Assembly: GCF_002891295.1 (NCBI RefSeq)
Contig: NZ_LGUI01000006.1
Location: 372,001-436,000 of the forward strand
Source of the DNA: Streptomyces eurocidicus
GTDB lineage: Bacteria > Actinomycetota > Actinomycetes > Streptomycetales > Streptomycetaceae
DNA: 64,000 nucleotides
Direction of reading: 5' to 3'
Shown here: positions 48,964 through 58,348 of the stretch, in pieces
Layout of the letters: each line of letters starts with the position of its first letter
How positions within the stretch are numbered: position 1 is the first letter of the stretch
Translations under genes and position numbers: made by a program
Notes under the pieces: model-generated
What the model was told of the DNA's origin: nothing
The model's database searches: none
What the model saw: the letters and a program-made list of their open reading frames with translations, nothing else

Positions 48964-50127
48964 TCAGCGCTTGGGCCAGTACCACAGCGGCTCGTCCAGA
49001 AGGCTCTCGCGGCCCGCCACCTCGGTCTGTCCGGAGCCGTCCTTGACCAGCGTTATGGAGTTGACGTCGAGCCGGTGGTGCCGGGCCCCGCGGGCGAGGG
49101 CGGCGGCCAGCTCCGGCGCGTGCGTGACCACGACGATCTGGGTGTCCCGGTTCGCGGTGAGGACGAGCTCGGCCAGCGGGAGCAGCAGGTCCGGGTGGAG
49201 GCTGGACTCCGGTTCGTTGAGGACGAGGAGCGCGGGCGGGCGCGGGGTGAGCAGCGCCGCCGTCCACAGCAGATAGCGCAGCGTGCCGTCGGAGAGCTCG
49301 GCCGCGCCGAGCGGACGCAGCAGCCCCTGCTGACGCAACCGCAGCTCGAACCGGCCGCCCTCGCTGACGATCTCCACCCTGCTGCCGGGGAACGCCGCGT
49401 CCACGGCCGCGTCCAGGGCGTCGTGGTCGCCGATCTCGCGGATCGTCTGGAGCGCGGCCGCGAGGTCCGCGCCGTCGTGGGCGAGCACGGGGGTGCGGGT
49501 GCCGATCCGGGCGCCGCGGGCGGGTGCCCGCGCGTCGGTGCGCACATGGTCGTAGAACCGCCAGGACCGCAGGTGCTCGCGCAGCCGCAGCAGGTCGGGG
49601 GCGAGCTGCGGGTCGGCGAGCTCGCCGAGCATGCTGTCGTAGGGCCGGACGTTGTTCACGGTGCTGTGCCAGGTGCCGCTCGCGGTGCGGGTGCGCACGG
49701 CGGGGCCGGAGCGGTCGGAGAGCAGGGCGGCCGGCCGGAGCACGGGCCCGGCCCAGGTGCACTCCCGCTTGATCTCCGGGTCGAGGTTGAACATGGACGG
49801 CGCCCCCGAGTCACCGGCGGTCGGGACCGGATGCCCGAAGTCGACCGCGTAGCCGAACTCGTCGCCGGCGAAGCCGAGGCGGAGGCCGACGGGCGCCGCA
49901 CGGCCCGAACCCTTCCGCTCACCGGCCCACAGCGTCGAGGGCAGCCCGCCCTCGCGGGCCAGCGCCGCGACGGCGCCGCCCCGGGCCGAGTCGGCGAGCA
50001 GCCGCAGCGCCCGGTAGAGACTGGACTTGCCGGTGCCGTTGGCGCCGGTGACGACGTTGAGCCGGCCGAGCGGAACGACCAGGTGGCGCAGGGATCGGTA
50101 GTTCTCGACGGCGAGGGTGGTGAGCAT
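48964..50127 (-). CDS. ABC-type AAA ATPase (AAA_21, RecF/SMC-like)
   Basis: A 387-residue protein beginning MLTTLAVENYRSLRHLVVPL. Walker A is NVVTGANGTGKSSLY near residue 30; the signature is LSDGTLRYLLW; Walker B is ALLVLNEPESSLHPDL, with Asn in place of the usual Asp before Glu, followed by the H-loop VVVTHAPELAAAL. The insert between residues 60 and 240 is less conserved. Such stand-alone ATPases act in DNA metabolism or in defence as sensors; no nuclease partner is adjacent. ATG 50127 has GAGAGG upstream. Confidence 0.82.
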   Translation of the reverse strand: MLTTLAVENYRSLRHLVVPLGRLNVVTGANGTGKSSLYRALRLLADSARGGAVAALAREGGLPSTLWAGERKGSGRAAPVGLRLGFAGDEFGYAVDFGHPVPTAGDSGAPSMFNLDPEIKRECTWAGPVLRPAALLSDRSGPAVRTRTASGTWHSTVNNVRPYDSMLGELADPQLAPDLLRLREHLRSWRFYDHVRTDARAPARGARIGTRTPVLAHDGADLAAALQTIREIGDHDALDAAVDAAFPGSRVEIVSEGGRFELRLRQQGLLRPLGAAELSDGTLRYLLWTAALLTPRPPALLVLNEPESSLHPDLLLPLAELVLTANRDTQIVVVTHAPELAAALARGARHHRLDVNSITLVKDGSGQTEVAGRESLLDEPLWYWPKR

Positions 50128-50244
50128 CCGGGCCTCTCGGTACCTTGCGGTGGATCTTCCCGCCAGTCTGCCAAGAGGGTCTGACATCGCACCCCGGGCG
50201 AGGCCGCCGACTGCCCGCGCCCGGGGTACGGGGTCGCCCGGGGC

Positions 50245-51084
50245 TCAATCCGCCTCCAGCCAGAAGCCCGCCCGCCGCCGCCAGCGGTCGAGCAGCGGCG
50301 CGTCGCCGGTGACCTCGACGCGCCCGGCGGGGACGGGCCGCCGGTACACGAACAGGAGCAGGTCGGCCAGCGGGCCGCGCGCGGACGCCACGGCGTCCGC
50401 CCCGGCCCCGGCGGGGCGGGCCGTGCGGCGCCAGGTCGCGGCGGCTCCGGTGAGGTCGATCAGCCACTCCCCCGGCGTGTGGGCCGGGGCGTCCGTGGCG
50501 TGGAAGCGGAGGACGCGGCCGGGCGCCCGCAGTCCGGGCTTCCCGGACCCCGGGTCCACGGCCTCCGGCAGCACGCCGAACTCCATCCACTCGTCGAGCG
50601 CGTCCAGCGCGACCTCCGCGCCGACGGTGAACTCCGCGCCCACGGTCAGGGCCGCGTCGGCGCGGTGCACGACCGTCTCGTACGCCATGCGGCGGGCCCA
50701 GAAGCCGGACGTCCCGCCCGGTCCGGCGGTCCACATCGGAGCGTCGGGCCCCGCCGTGCGCAGCGCTCCGGCGAGCCGCTCGGCACCCTCGGCGAGCCAG
50801 GCACCGAGCTCGGCGGCGCCCTCGCCGGGGCGCTCCGGCGGGTGGTCGACCTCGGTGTCGGGTACGGGCCGCGTGGCGCGAGTCCGTACGACGGTCCCGG
50901 CCCAGCGGTGGGTGGCGCCGAGGTGCCGCAGCAGCCGGCCGAGGTCCCAGCCCGGGCAGGAGGGCACGGGCGACGCCGGGTCCGCGCCGGAGAGGTGCCG
51001 CCTCAACAGGCCGGTCTGGTGGACGACTTCGGCGCAGTGGCGCTCGTAACGGTCACGTACGCTTCCGGGGCTCGAAGGGTTCAT
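50245..51084 (-). CDS. Maleylpyruvate isomerase family mycothiol-dependent protein (second copy)
   Basis: A 279-residue protein with RYERHCAEVVHQTGLLRRHL, then VPSCPGWDLGRLLRHLGATH and MAYETVVHRADAALTVGA, the His/metal order of the MDMPI family, and the SCP2-like end PLADLLLFVYRR. It resembles the protein at 4516-5310 in order of motifs. ATG 51084 is chosen; no strong ribosome site is visible. The reaction is unknown. Confidence 0.85.
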   Translation of the reverse strand: MNPSSPGSVRDRYERHCAEVVHQTGLLRRHLSGADPASPVPSCPGWDLGRLLRHLGATHRWAGTVVRTRATRPVPDTEVDHPPERPGEGAAELGAWLAEGAERLAGALRTAGPDAPMWTAGPGGTSGFWARRMAYETVVHRADAALTVGAEFTVGAEVALDALDEWMEFGVLPEAVDPGSGKPGLRAPGRVLRFHATDAPAHTPGEWLIDLTGAAATWRRTARPAGAGADAVASARGPLADLLLFVYRRPVPAGRVEVTGDAPLLDRWRRRAGFWLEAD

Positions 51085-51210
51085 GGCGACCAAGGTAGCG
51101 AGGGGGCGTGTCCCGAAGCGGGCGGCCGACCGGCCGGACCGGCGATCGTACGCCGTTGACCTGCGACTACCCGTCACAAGGGCACCGCGCACTCGCGCCA
51201 GTGTGCGCGC

Positions 51211-51620
51211 GTGAGTCTTTATGTGGTGGTGGGATTCGGTCCCGCCGGGGCGGCCACCGCCCGGCTGCCGGCCGGGCGGGGTCATACGGTACGGGTCGTC
51301 ACCAGGTCGGGCCTGGCACGTCCCGACGGAGCCCGCGCTGTCCACCCGGGAGATGGTCGGCCGCCTCGCCGCCCGGTCGGGCACGGGGCCGGTCGCGGTG
51401 CGCGCGCTGCCGTCGGCCGCGCTGGCGGTGGCGGCGGTCTTCTCCCCGCTGATCCGCGAACTGAAGGAGATCCGCTACCAGTTCGACCGCCCGTTCGTCA
51501 TGGACTCCGGCGCCTACGAGGCCGAGTTCACGGTACGGGCCACCCCCGTCGACGAGCAGATCGCGGCGACGGTGGACTGGTGGCGCGAGCGGGCGGCGTG
51601 CGAGCTGGCGGTCACCACGG
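51211..51620 (+). pseudogene. NAD-dependent epimerase/dehydratase remnant with a large internal deletion
   Basis: GTG 51211 begins MSLYVVVGFGPAGAATARLP then GHTVRVVTRSG, the N-terminus of an NmrA/epimerase-type Rossmann protein. About 45 codons later the reading jumps to another frame with STREMVGRLAARSG, SPLIRELKEIRYQFDRPFVM and TPVDEQIAATVDWWRE, which are the last 90 or so residues of the same family. Roughly 200 residues are missing and the frames do not match. Confidence 0.7.
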
Positions 51621-51709
51621 AGGTAGGACCCGGAGGTAGGGCCACCCTCCCGGGCCCGGCGTCGCGACCGTCACGGGCCCGGGTCCGACCGACCGCACCG
51701 ACCAGCCAA

Positions 51710-51727
51710 ACTTAGGCTACCCTAAGT
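51710..51727. promoter_or_regulatory. Iron-box-like palindrome (DtxR/IdeR/DmdR type)
   Basis: ACTTAGG-CTAC-CCTAAGT is a perfect inverted repeat. Its core TTAGGCTACCCTAA differs at one base from the second half of the known iron-box consensus. It lies 49 bases upstream of the hydrolase start, a normal operator position, and suggests iron-dependent repression. Confidence 0.65.
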
Positions 51728-51775
51728 CTACTTCGGTCAAACGGCCTGCCGGATCCGCTTCTGAGGACGGTCATC

Positions 51776-52669
51776 ATGCAGCGACAGCACAGCCAGGGAA
51801 CCCCCGGCACCGCCCGGACGCGGGACGGTCGCGAGCTGTTCTTCATGGAACGGCCGGGGCCCGCCGGGGGCGCGCGGGCGACCGTGGTGTTCGAGGGAGG
51901 TCTGGGCTCCCCCCGCTCGTACTGGGCACTCGTCCAGCAGGCCGTGTCCGGCTCGGCCCGTACGGTGGTCTACGACCGCAGCGGGCTCGGCCGCAGCGCC
52001 CCCGACCCGTCCGGCCGGCGCCGCCTCCCCCGGCTCGCCGACGACTTGAACGACCTGCTCGACCACCTCGGACCGGGCCCCTTCGTGCTGGTGGGGCACA
52101 GCTGGGGCGGCCCGGTCGTCCGCCTCGCCGCGGCGGCCCGGCCCGGGCGGATCGCGGGCCTCGTCCTGGTCGACCCCACGGACGAGGACTGCGACCTGCT
52201 CTTCGACCGCTCCATCCGCAGGCTGGAGAAGGTCCGCTACCGGGCGGCCCTGCTGCTGGCCCGCCTCGGCCTGTTCGGCCTCCTCTTCCGCAAGGTGACC
52301 GCCGCCCTGCCGGCCGACGCCGCCGCCGACATGCGCGCGGAGGCGTTCACCGTCGCGGCGGTGCGCACCATGGGCGCGGAACAGGCCCACGTCGAGGCCG
52401 ATCTGCGCGCCCTGCTCGACCACCCGCCGGCACTCGGCGACATCCCCCTCACGGTCATCTCCGCGACCCTGCCCACCCCCGGCATGAGCGCGGAAGCCCG
52501 GAAGTCCGTGAACGCGTCCCACGCCCACCGGGCACGGCAGTCGCCGCGCGGACGGCACGTCCCCGCGCCGCGGGCCGACCACATGGTCCCCACGACCGAG
52601 CCCGGCATCATCGTCACCGAGACGGAACGCCTGCTCGGCGCCCCGGTCGACGGCTCCCCCGGGTGCTGA
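51776..52669 (+). CDS. Alpha/beta hydrolase, probably iron-regulated
   Basis: A 297-residue alpha/beta hydrolase. FEGGLGSPRSYW holds the oxyanion loop, VLVGHSWGGPVVRLAA the nucleophile Ser near residue 107, VLVDPTDEDCDL a likely acid region and PRADHMVPTTEP the catalytic His. The iron-box-like palindrome upstream suggests expression in iron limitation, where such hydrolases may open ferric siderophores, but siderophore genes are absent. ATG 51776 follows GAGGAC. Confidence 0.82.
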   Translation: MQRQHSQGTPGTARTRDGRELFFMERPGPAGGARATVVFEGGLGSPRSYWALVQQAVSGSARTVVYDRSGLGRSAPDPSGRRRLPRLADDLNDLLDHLGPGPFVLVGHSWGGPVVRLAAAARPGRIAGLVLVDPTDEDCDLLFDRSIRRLEKVRYRAALLLARLGLFGLLFRKVTAALPADAAADMRAEAFTVAAVRTMGAEQAHVEADLRALLDHPPALGDIPLTVISATLPTPGMSAEARKSVNASHAHRARQSPRGRHVPAPRADHMVPTTEPGIIVTETERLLGAPVDGSPGC

Positions 52670-52778
52670 CGGATCGCACTCGATTGACATGGAGCGCGAC
52701 GCGACCAGCCTCACCTTCGTCGGCCACTGAGCCCGGCGCGGCCGGTGCCCCCGGCGGTGATGCGCCGGGGGCGGCGGC

Positions 52779-53177
52779 TCACTTCACTCCGATCGTGGCC
52801 TTCCACGGCACGATGATCAGGGGGCAGATGTGCCCGGGGTCGGGGTGGCACTTGCGGACGACGTTGATCCTCGCGACACCGCTGCGCTGCACGTGGAACA
52901 CCGCGGAGGCGCCGCCGCTCGGCGTCGTGCCGCCCGCCGTCCGCCGGAGCACCGCGGAGTCGCTGGGCTGCGGGACGTCCCACGTGTACACGCGCACGCC
53001 GTCGCGGTAACCGGTCAGGCGCACCTCGATGGAGTCACCGACGGACGCCTCGACGGATCTCCCGCTGTCGGGGTTCGTGAGCGTGACGCGCTTGGCGGGC
53101 ACCGCGACGGAGCCGTACCCCGTCGTCAGCACCATCGCCGCGGCGAGCGGAGCGACAAGACACCTGACTGCTTTCAC
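52779..53177 (-). CDS. Small secreted protein, possibly inhibitor-I42 (chagasin)-like
   Basis: A 132-residue protein with a signal peptide (MKAVRCLVAPLAAAMVLTTG). The mature part has beta-strand texture: SVEASVGDSIEVRLTGY, VYTWDVPQPSDSAVL, ASAVFHVQRSGVARINVV, WKATIGVK, and two Cys in KCHPDPGHICP. A GDSIEVRL strand, a loop with Trp-Asp and a final hydrophobic strand recall chagasin-type protease inhibitors, but the similarity is weak. It stands between a hydrolase and a monooxygenase remnant. Confidence 0.55.
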   Translation of the reverse strand: MKAVRCLVAPLAAAMVLTTGYGSVAVPAKRVTLTNPDSGRSVEASVGDSIEVRLTGYRDGVRVYTWDVPQPSDSAVLRRTAGGTTPSGGASAVFHVQRSGVARINVVRKCHPDPGHICPLIIVPWKATIGVK

Positions 53178-53431
53178 CGATTACCCCTCTGTGCTCCAGC
53201 CTCCCCGTACCGCGTGCCGGGCGGGGACGGACCGCACCAGCCTCCCCCCGGCATCCGGGAGGCGGGCGGGTTCAGCGGGAAGACCCCCCTTGTGGGTGGC
53301 GCCCGCCGGCCGGCGACCACGACGACCGACCGCCGGACAGGGCCCCGTCCGCACAGGACGAGGGAGGCGGCCGGGAGCCGGGGAACACCCGTACCGCCGG
53401 GGCGTTCCCCGTCCGGGCCCCGGCCGCGTGC

Positions 53432-54652
53432 TCAGACGGCGGGGGCGCCGAACCACCGTCGCATCCGGCCGAGCAGGTCGTCCTGGTCCTCGCCGACCCA
53501 CGCCACATGGCCGTCCGGGCGTAGCAGCACCGCGGGTACGCCCAGTTCCTCGCCGCCGTCGACGACGTGGTCGACGCGGTCCGCCCAGCCCGTCACCGAG
53601 AGCCGGCCGGTCCGGTCCAGCAACAGCCCGCGGACGCCGTGCATCCGCTCGTAGAGGCGCCCCTGCCTCAGCCGTACGTCCCGCAGCCGCCGGCCGAGCA
53701 GTTCATGGCCCTCGCCGAGGTCGTAGCGGACCCCGGCCGCGGTGATCATCTCGGTCACGTAGCGGTTCACCTCCTCGAAGTCCAGCAGCTTCGAGAACAG
53801 CTCCCGTAACGCCTTCGCACCCGGGTCGTCGGCGAGCAGCACGCCCTGCGCGCGGGTGCCGGCGAGCACCCGCGCGCCCTCCGGGTGACGCTCGGTGTGG
53901 TAGCTGTCCAGCAGCCCTTCGGGCGCCCAGCCGTTGACCTCGGCGGCCAGTTTCCAGCCGAGGTTGAACGCGTCCTGGACGCCGAGGTCGAGCCCCTGCC
54001 CGGCGGTCGGCGGGTGGATGTGCGCCGCGTCGCCGGCCAGCAGCACCCGGCCGACGCGGTAGCGCTCGGCCTGCCGGTTGGCGTCACCGACCCGGGACAG
54101 CCAGCGCGGCGAGTGCGCGCCGAAGTCGGTGCCGGCGAACTCCCTCAGCCGCCGCTTGAACTCGTCGAGCGTCGGCGCGGTCGCGCGGTCCTCGGACACC
54201 CCTTCGGCGGGCACGATGACGCGGTACACCCCGTCCCCCATGGGTATGGCACCGAACCGTACGCGGGTCTCACGGATCCCGGCCGTCACGGCGGCCAGGG
54301 CCGTCGGGGACACGGTCACCTCGACCTCGCCCAGCAGCGTCTCGGTCCTGGCCGGGTCACCGGCGAAGCCGACGCCGAGCAGTTTGCGCACCGGGCTGCG
54401 GCCGCCGTCGCAGCCGACGAGGTAGCGCGAGCGCAGCCGGGTGCCGTCGGCCGGCTCGGCGGTCACCCCGTCCTCGTCCTGGCTCAGCCCGACCAGTTCG
54501 GCGCCGCGCCGGATCTCGGCGCCGAGCTCGACGGCGCGCTCGGTGAGCAGCCGCTCGGTGACCGCCTGCGGGATGGCGAGGCCGTACGGGTGCGCGGTGT
54601 CCACCCGCTCCGGCCTCAAGCCGACGGGGCCGACCACGACCACGTCAATCAT
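53432..54652 (-). pseudogene. FAD-dependent aromatic monooxygenase lacking its N-terminal FAD-binding segment
   Basis: The frame begins MIDVVVVGPVGLRPERVDTA: the first strand of an FAD monooxygenase joined directly to a region that in the family lies some 80 residues later (VDTAHPYGLAIPQAVTERLL). The GxGxxG loop and the ADP-binding helix are therefore missing. The rest is normal, with the second FAD motif VLLAGDAAHIHPPTAGQGLD and a C-terminal thioredoxin-like domain. The product is 406 residues instead of about 490. It probably cannot bind FAD. The gap upstream holds the inverted bases ATTCA/TGAAT. Confidence 0.7.
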
Positions 54653-55105
54653 CAAAACGCCCATTCAAACGAGACTGAATTTCGTCCGGCCGCTCCGCGC
54701 GGTACGGCGGAGCGCAGCCCCGCACCGTCGCACCGGGTGTCGGGTTCCGGCCATGGCCGGGGATTCTGCCGCACGGCCGGGGCCTTGCCGCAAGCCCCCT
54801 GGTGCGCTATAAGTTGAGAGTGGCGAGGAGCGGCTTGGCTCCTCGCCTTCGTCGTTCCCCCGTGGCCGGACGACGCACAGGCGCACGGCGATGACCTGCG
54901 ATCCGTCTCGTCGGCTCCCCTTCGGCGCACCCTGCACTGACGCGCGATTTCACCAAAGGGTGAGCATCCGCACGCTTATCGAGAAAAGCGACCGACTTAA
55001 GGCGATTCGTTTCCCCCGCGCCGAACCCATATCTGAATTGGCGTCAACACCCCTTGCTGCCCTAGACTTTACGCACACACCAAGCAAAAAGGAGAGGCGC
55101 CGTCC
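54653..55105. other. Non-coding region upstream of the first small acidic-to-basic protein
   Basis: The left half is GC-rich and featureless. From about 54950 it turns AT-rich and leads to the promoter at 55038-55068. No gene is supported. Confidence 0.5.
55038..55068 (+). promoter_or_regulatory. Promoter of the 55106 gene, matching that of its paralogue
   Basis: TTGGCG (55038-55043) and TAGACT (55063-55068) are 19 bp apart. The ungapped stretch matches the promoter of the paralogue at 58765-58795 in about 19 of 33 positions, including AACNCCCC and CTAGRCTTT. Confidence 0.6.
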
Positions 55106-55507
55106 ATGGGCACCAAATTCATTGAGGTAGACGAATCCCGCAAGGGCCAGCCCGGCGTGGAAGAAGGGGTAAAGACGATCGAGGTCGGCGGTCAGACGAT
55201 GACGACGCCGATTTTCGTCCAGCGGATCGACTTCGACGACCTCGCCCCCGAGGTGACCGAGAACCTGACCACGGTCAAGTTCGCCGTGACGGTGGCCGAG
55301 GAGATGGAGGACCTGACGGGCGAGGTCGACGAGGACGGCTCCCCGGTCACGGAGCTCAAGGAGATCCAGGTGCCCAAGTGGCTCGAGGTCGACCTGGGCG
55401 CCGAATCCCTGAAGCAGTACGAAGAGATGATGGCGCCCTTCTTCGCCGCCGGCCGTGAGACGGAGGCGCCGACCGTGCCCGCGCCCCGCAAGCGCCGGAA
55501 GAAGTAG
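55106..55507 (+). CDS. Small protein with acidic body and basic tail, Lsr2-dimerisation-like helix; paralogue of the 58349 gene
   Basis: A 133-residue protein: MGTKFIEVDESRKGQPGVEE at the start, an acidic middle, then WLEVDLGAESLKQYEEMMAP and FFAAGRETEAP followed by the tail PRKRRKK. The strand-helix EVDLGAESLKQYEEMMAPFF is laid out like the dimerisation part of Lsr2 (a VDL strand followed by a helix and a basic hinge) but no Lsr2 DNA-binding domain follows. AAGGAGAGG precedes the ATG. A terminator follows. The role is unknown; a nucleoid or Lsr2-related function is only an inference. Confidence 0.6.
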   Translation: MGTKFIEVDESRKGQPGVEEGVKTIEVGGQTMTTPIFVQRIDFDDLAPEVTENLTTVKFAVTVAEEMEDLTGEVDEDGSPVTELKEIQVPKWLEVDLGAESLKQYEEMMAPFFAAGRETEAPTVPAPRKRRKK

Positions 55508-55515
55508 CTCTCGCG

Positions 55516-55541
55516 CCCCTCTCCTGTCGGCAGGAGAGGGG
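55516..55541 (+). terminator. Terminator of the 55106 gene
   Basis: CCCCTCTCCTG-TCGG-CAGGAGAGGGG, 11 perfect pairs with a TCGG loop, 8 bases after the stop codon. Confidence 0.9.
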
Positions 55542-55553
55542 CTTCGTCGTCCG

Positions 55554-55880
55554 GGCCCGTACGAGGTCTTCGGGCTGGCGGGGGTCCGGCGCCCGGGCTT
55601 CGCCGACACGGCATACGTGGCGCTCGAAGGGCCTCGGACCGTCAGGGCCGCCCACGGCTCGAAGATCGTGGTGGATCGCGGGTGGTCACCGGAGTCGGCC
55701 GACGTCCTCCTCGTACCCGGCGGTCACGACGGCGTACAGGAGGAGATCCGTCGCGGCGCGCTGCCCAAGGCGCTGACCGACGCCGTGCGACCGGGGCTGA
55801 CGATCGCCTCTGTGTGCACCGGCGCCCAGCTCCTGTCCGCCGCCGGAATCAGCGCGACGGCCGGGAGAGCGGCACCGGGT
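55554..55880 (+). pseudogene. DJ-1/PfpI-family remnant
   Basis: GPYEVFGLAGVRRPGFADTA, then TVRAAHGSKIVVDRG, ADVLLVPGGHDGVQEE and the nucleophile elbow IASVCTGAQLLSAAGI are the middle of a DJ-1/PfpI protein. The first strand and start codon are missing, since the frame comes straight from the terminator, and after AAGI the sequence turns into unrelated Arg/Gly-rich text instead of the usual THH segment. The region up to 56190 shows nothing else. Confidence 0.7.
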
Positions 55881-56190
55881 CCGACACTAGGGCGGAGTCA
55901 CGGGTACCGCACCACGGGCGGGGCCGTCCGCGGTACCCGGTGGGGCCGTCGCGCCGGAGGACCGCGGGGGAACCGTGGGCTTCGGTCGCCACGACCGGCC
56001 GTCACGCCCCCTGAAGCACCGCACCGGCTCCGTACCGGTACGGGTTCACCCCCATAGGTCATCCGGCTGCCCGCCACCTCGTGCGCTGCCGGGGCCCAGG
56101 TGTGAGCGTGGCAGTACAGCGTGGGGCCCCGTGCCGTGCGGTGACCGTTGGATTCCGCCGGCACCCCCACCATGGCCTCGGAGGCACCTC

Positions 56191-57063
56191 ATGCCCCAGC
56201 ACCACTACGGCCCCGCCCGCCCGCATCCCCCCACCACGGCGGCCGTTCTGCTCTCCCTGCTGACCGCGCTCACCCTGCTGGTCGCCCTCCCCGGAACCGC
56301 CGCCGCGATAGACGGGGACCACAGCCGTCCGGCCCATCCCGAGCGGGACTGGATGGGCTCGACCGTCCTCGCCCACGAAGGCGAACGCGACCCGGCCGCC
56401 AGGGGCCCCTCACTGCCCGACGCCGCCCTGGCGGGCTCCTCGGTCTCAGGCGTGGACGTCAGCAGTCACAACGGCAACGTCTCCTGGTCCAGGCTCCGGA
56501 ACAGCGGCGTCAGGTTCGCCTACGCCAAGGCGACCGAGGGCACCGGCTACACCAACCCCTACTTCGCCCAGCAGTACAACGGCTCGTACGACGCGGGCAT
56601 GATCCGGGGCGCGTACCACTTCGCGCTGCCGGGCAGTTCCAGCGGCGGTGCGCAGGCCGACTACTTCGTCCGCCACGGCGGTGGCTGGACGGACGACGGC
56701 TGGACGCTGCCGGGCGTGCTCGACATGGAGTACAACCCGTACGGCAGCACCTGCTACGGGCTGAGCACGGGCCGGATGATCGACTGGATCGAGGACTTCC
56801 TCGACGCCTACCGGGACCACACCGACCGCGACGCGGTGATCTACACCTCGACCACGTGGTGGAAGAAGTGCACCGGCAACTACGGCGGATTCGGCAGGTA
56901 CAACCCGCTGTGGCTGCCGCGCTACGGCTCCTCCTCCGGTGAGCTCCCGAACGGCTGGGGCTTCTACACCTTCTGGCAGCACACGGACAAGGGGCCCACC
57001 GTGGGCGACCACGACCGGTTCAACGGCTCCTACAACAGGCTGGAGTCCCTCGCCTACGGCTGA
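56191..57063 (+). CDS. Secreted GH25 lysozyme (muramidase)
   Basis: A 290-residue protein: signal peptide to about residue 36 (LPGTAAA), a propeptide-like stretch, then the GH25 barrel starting VSGVDVSSHNGNVSW. The catalytic pair is in LPGVLDMEYNPYG (Asp and Glu), with YAKATEGTGYTNPYF, GAYHFALPG and FYTFWQHTDKG also typical of Streptomyces cellosyl-type muramidases. It cleaves peptidoglycan, including O-acetylated forms. ATG 56191 has GGAGGC upstream. Confidence 0.92.
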   Translation: MPQHHYGPARPHPPTTAAVLLSLLTALTLLVALPGTAAAIDGDHSRPAHPERDWMGSTVLAHEGERDPAARGPSLPDAALAGSSVSGVDVSSHNGNVSWSRLRNSGVRFAYAKATEGTGYTNPYFAQQYNGSYDAGMIRGAYHFALPGSSSGGAQADYFVRHGGGWTDDGWTLPGVLDMEYNPYGSTCYGLSTGRMIDWIEDFLDAYRDHTDRDAVIYTSTTWWKKCTGNYGGFGRYNPLWLPRYGSSSGELPNGWGFYTFWQHTDKGPTVGDHDRFNGSYNRLESLAYG

Positions 57064-57110
57064 CCGGACCGCGTCCCGCCCGCACGCCGCGCGGTGGACG
57101 ACGACCGGGG

Positions 57111-58175
57111 TCAGGCCGCGCTTCCGTTGCGCGCCACGATCCGGTAGGCGTTGGAGAACCCGGTGCGGCTGAGGACGGGCGCGAGCAGCTCGTCCAGGCC
57201 GTACGCACCGGCCAGCAGGGGGAGCGACGCCCCGAACAGGGCCGTGCGGGCCATTCGCTGGAGACCGCTGGGCGGCCCGGCGTGCCAGGGCTCGTCGGCG
57301 GGCGGCAGCGCGTGGCCGACCATGAGGACGGCCGCGGCGACGAGGTCGACCGGGTGGTGCGGTTCGTGCCGTTCGACGGCGACGACGGTGCAGCCGAGGG
57401 ATTCCAGTTCGCGGCGGAGGTTGGCGAACGGGATGAAGTGCAGGTGCTGGGGCTGTAAGTACGGCAGCCACCAGCGGCCCAGGAGCCCGCTCATCCGGCT
57501 CTCGGGGTCCGGGACCTCGATGATCAGGTGGCCGCCGGGGGCGAGGACGCTCTTCGCGGCGGTCAGCTCCGCGCGCGGATCGGGGGTGTGCTCCAGGCAG
57601 TGGAACAGGCTCACCGCGTCGTACCTGCCCGCCAGCCCGGGGGCGAGGTCGGGGAGGAGGCCGCGGTGCGCCTCGTCGATCCGGCCGCGGCGCTTGGCCT
57701 CCGTCACGCCTTCGCTGATGTCGATGCCGTCGAAGACGGTGGTGGTATGGACCTTCCTGGCCGCCTCGGGGAAGTGCCCGTGCCCGGTGCCGACGTCCAG
57801 CCAGCGGCGGGGGGTGCCGAACGGGCGGAGGGCGCGGGCACTGGCCAGGTACCGCCGGCGGTTGCCCTGGAGCTTGAAGAACCATTCCGCTTTTTCGGCT
57901 CCCAGGCCGTCGTAGTAGTCCCGGTAGTAGAAGGCCAGCCCTTCGGGAGTGAGCCGGGGGTTCTGGAAGGAGTGGGCGCAGTCGCGGCACTGGTCGAGCA
58001 CGAAGGCGCCGGGCTTGTGCTGGAGCAGGTCGACGGTGCGGAGCCGGGTGCGGAGCCGGGAGGAGCCGCACCAGGGGCACGTGGTGCGTCTCGGCGCGTG
58101 GAAGCGTTCCGTTCCGAGGGCGAGTTCGCGCTGGTAGTCACCGCGGAGCCGGGCGACCTGCTGGGTCCGGTTCAT
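57111..58175 (-). CDS. Class I SAM methyltransferase with N-terminal zinc-ribbon
   Basis: A 354-residue protein. An N-terminal Cys4 site (CPWCGSS, then QCRDCAH) precedes the methyltransferase domain with WLDVGTGHGHFPEAAR, GIDISEGVTEAKR, VSLFHCLEHTPDPRAEL and LAPGGHLIIEVPDPESRM. The order zinc-ribbon plus class I methyltransferase is that of the Methyltransf_23 group in sugar or lipid tailoring. ATG 58175 has a weak AGGGAGA upstream. It stands alone; the substrate is unknown. Confidence 0.85.
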   Translation of the reverse strand: MNRTQQVARLRGDYQRELALGTERFHAPRRTTCPWCGSSRLRTRLRTVDLLQHKPGAFVLDQCRDCAHSFQNPRLTPEGLAFYYRDYYDGLGAEKAEWFFKLQGNRRRYLASARALRPFGTPRRWLDVGTGHGHFPEAARKVHTTTVFDGIDISEGVTEAKRRGRIDEAHRGLLPDLAPGLAGRYDAVSLFHCLEHTPDPRAELTAAKSVLAPGGHLIIEVPDPESRMSGLLGRWWLPYLQPQHLHFIPFANLRRELESLGCTVVAVERHEPHHPVDLVAAAVLMVGHALPPADEPWHAGPPSGLQRMARTALFGASLPLLAGAYGLDELLAPVLSRTGFSNAYRIVARNGSAA

Positions 58176-58317
58176 GGTGTTCCAGGTTCTCCCTGTCGTG
58201 TGGTGGCGGTGACTTCTTCGAGGTGCGGAGTCGTGTGCCGGCTTCCCGGCCGGGGTACCGGAAGGCGTACGGCCTGCCGTGACAGGCGGCTGCGGGCCCC
58301 GCCGTCCGCAATACGGC

Positions 58318-58343
58318 AATGCCCCCTCGCGGGAGGGGGCATT
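58318..58343 (-). terminator. Terminator of the 58349 gene
   Basis: AATGCCCCCTC and GAGGGGGCATT pair perfectly over 11 bp, starting 6 bases after the stop codon. Confidence 0.9.
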
Positions 58344-58348
58344 ACGGG

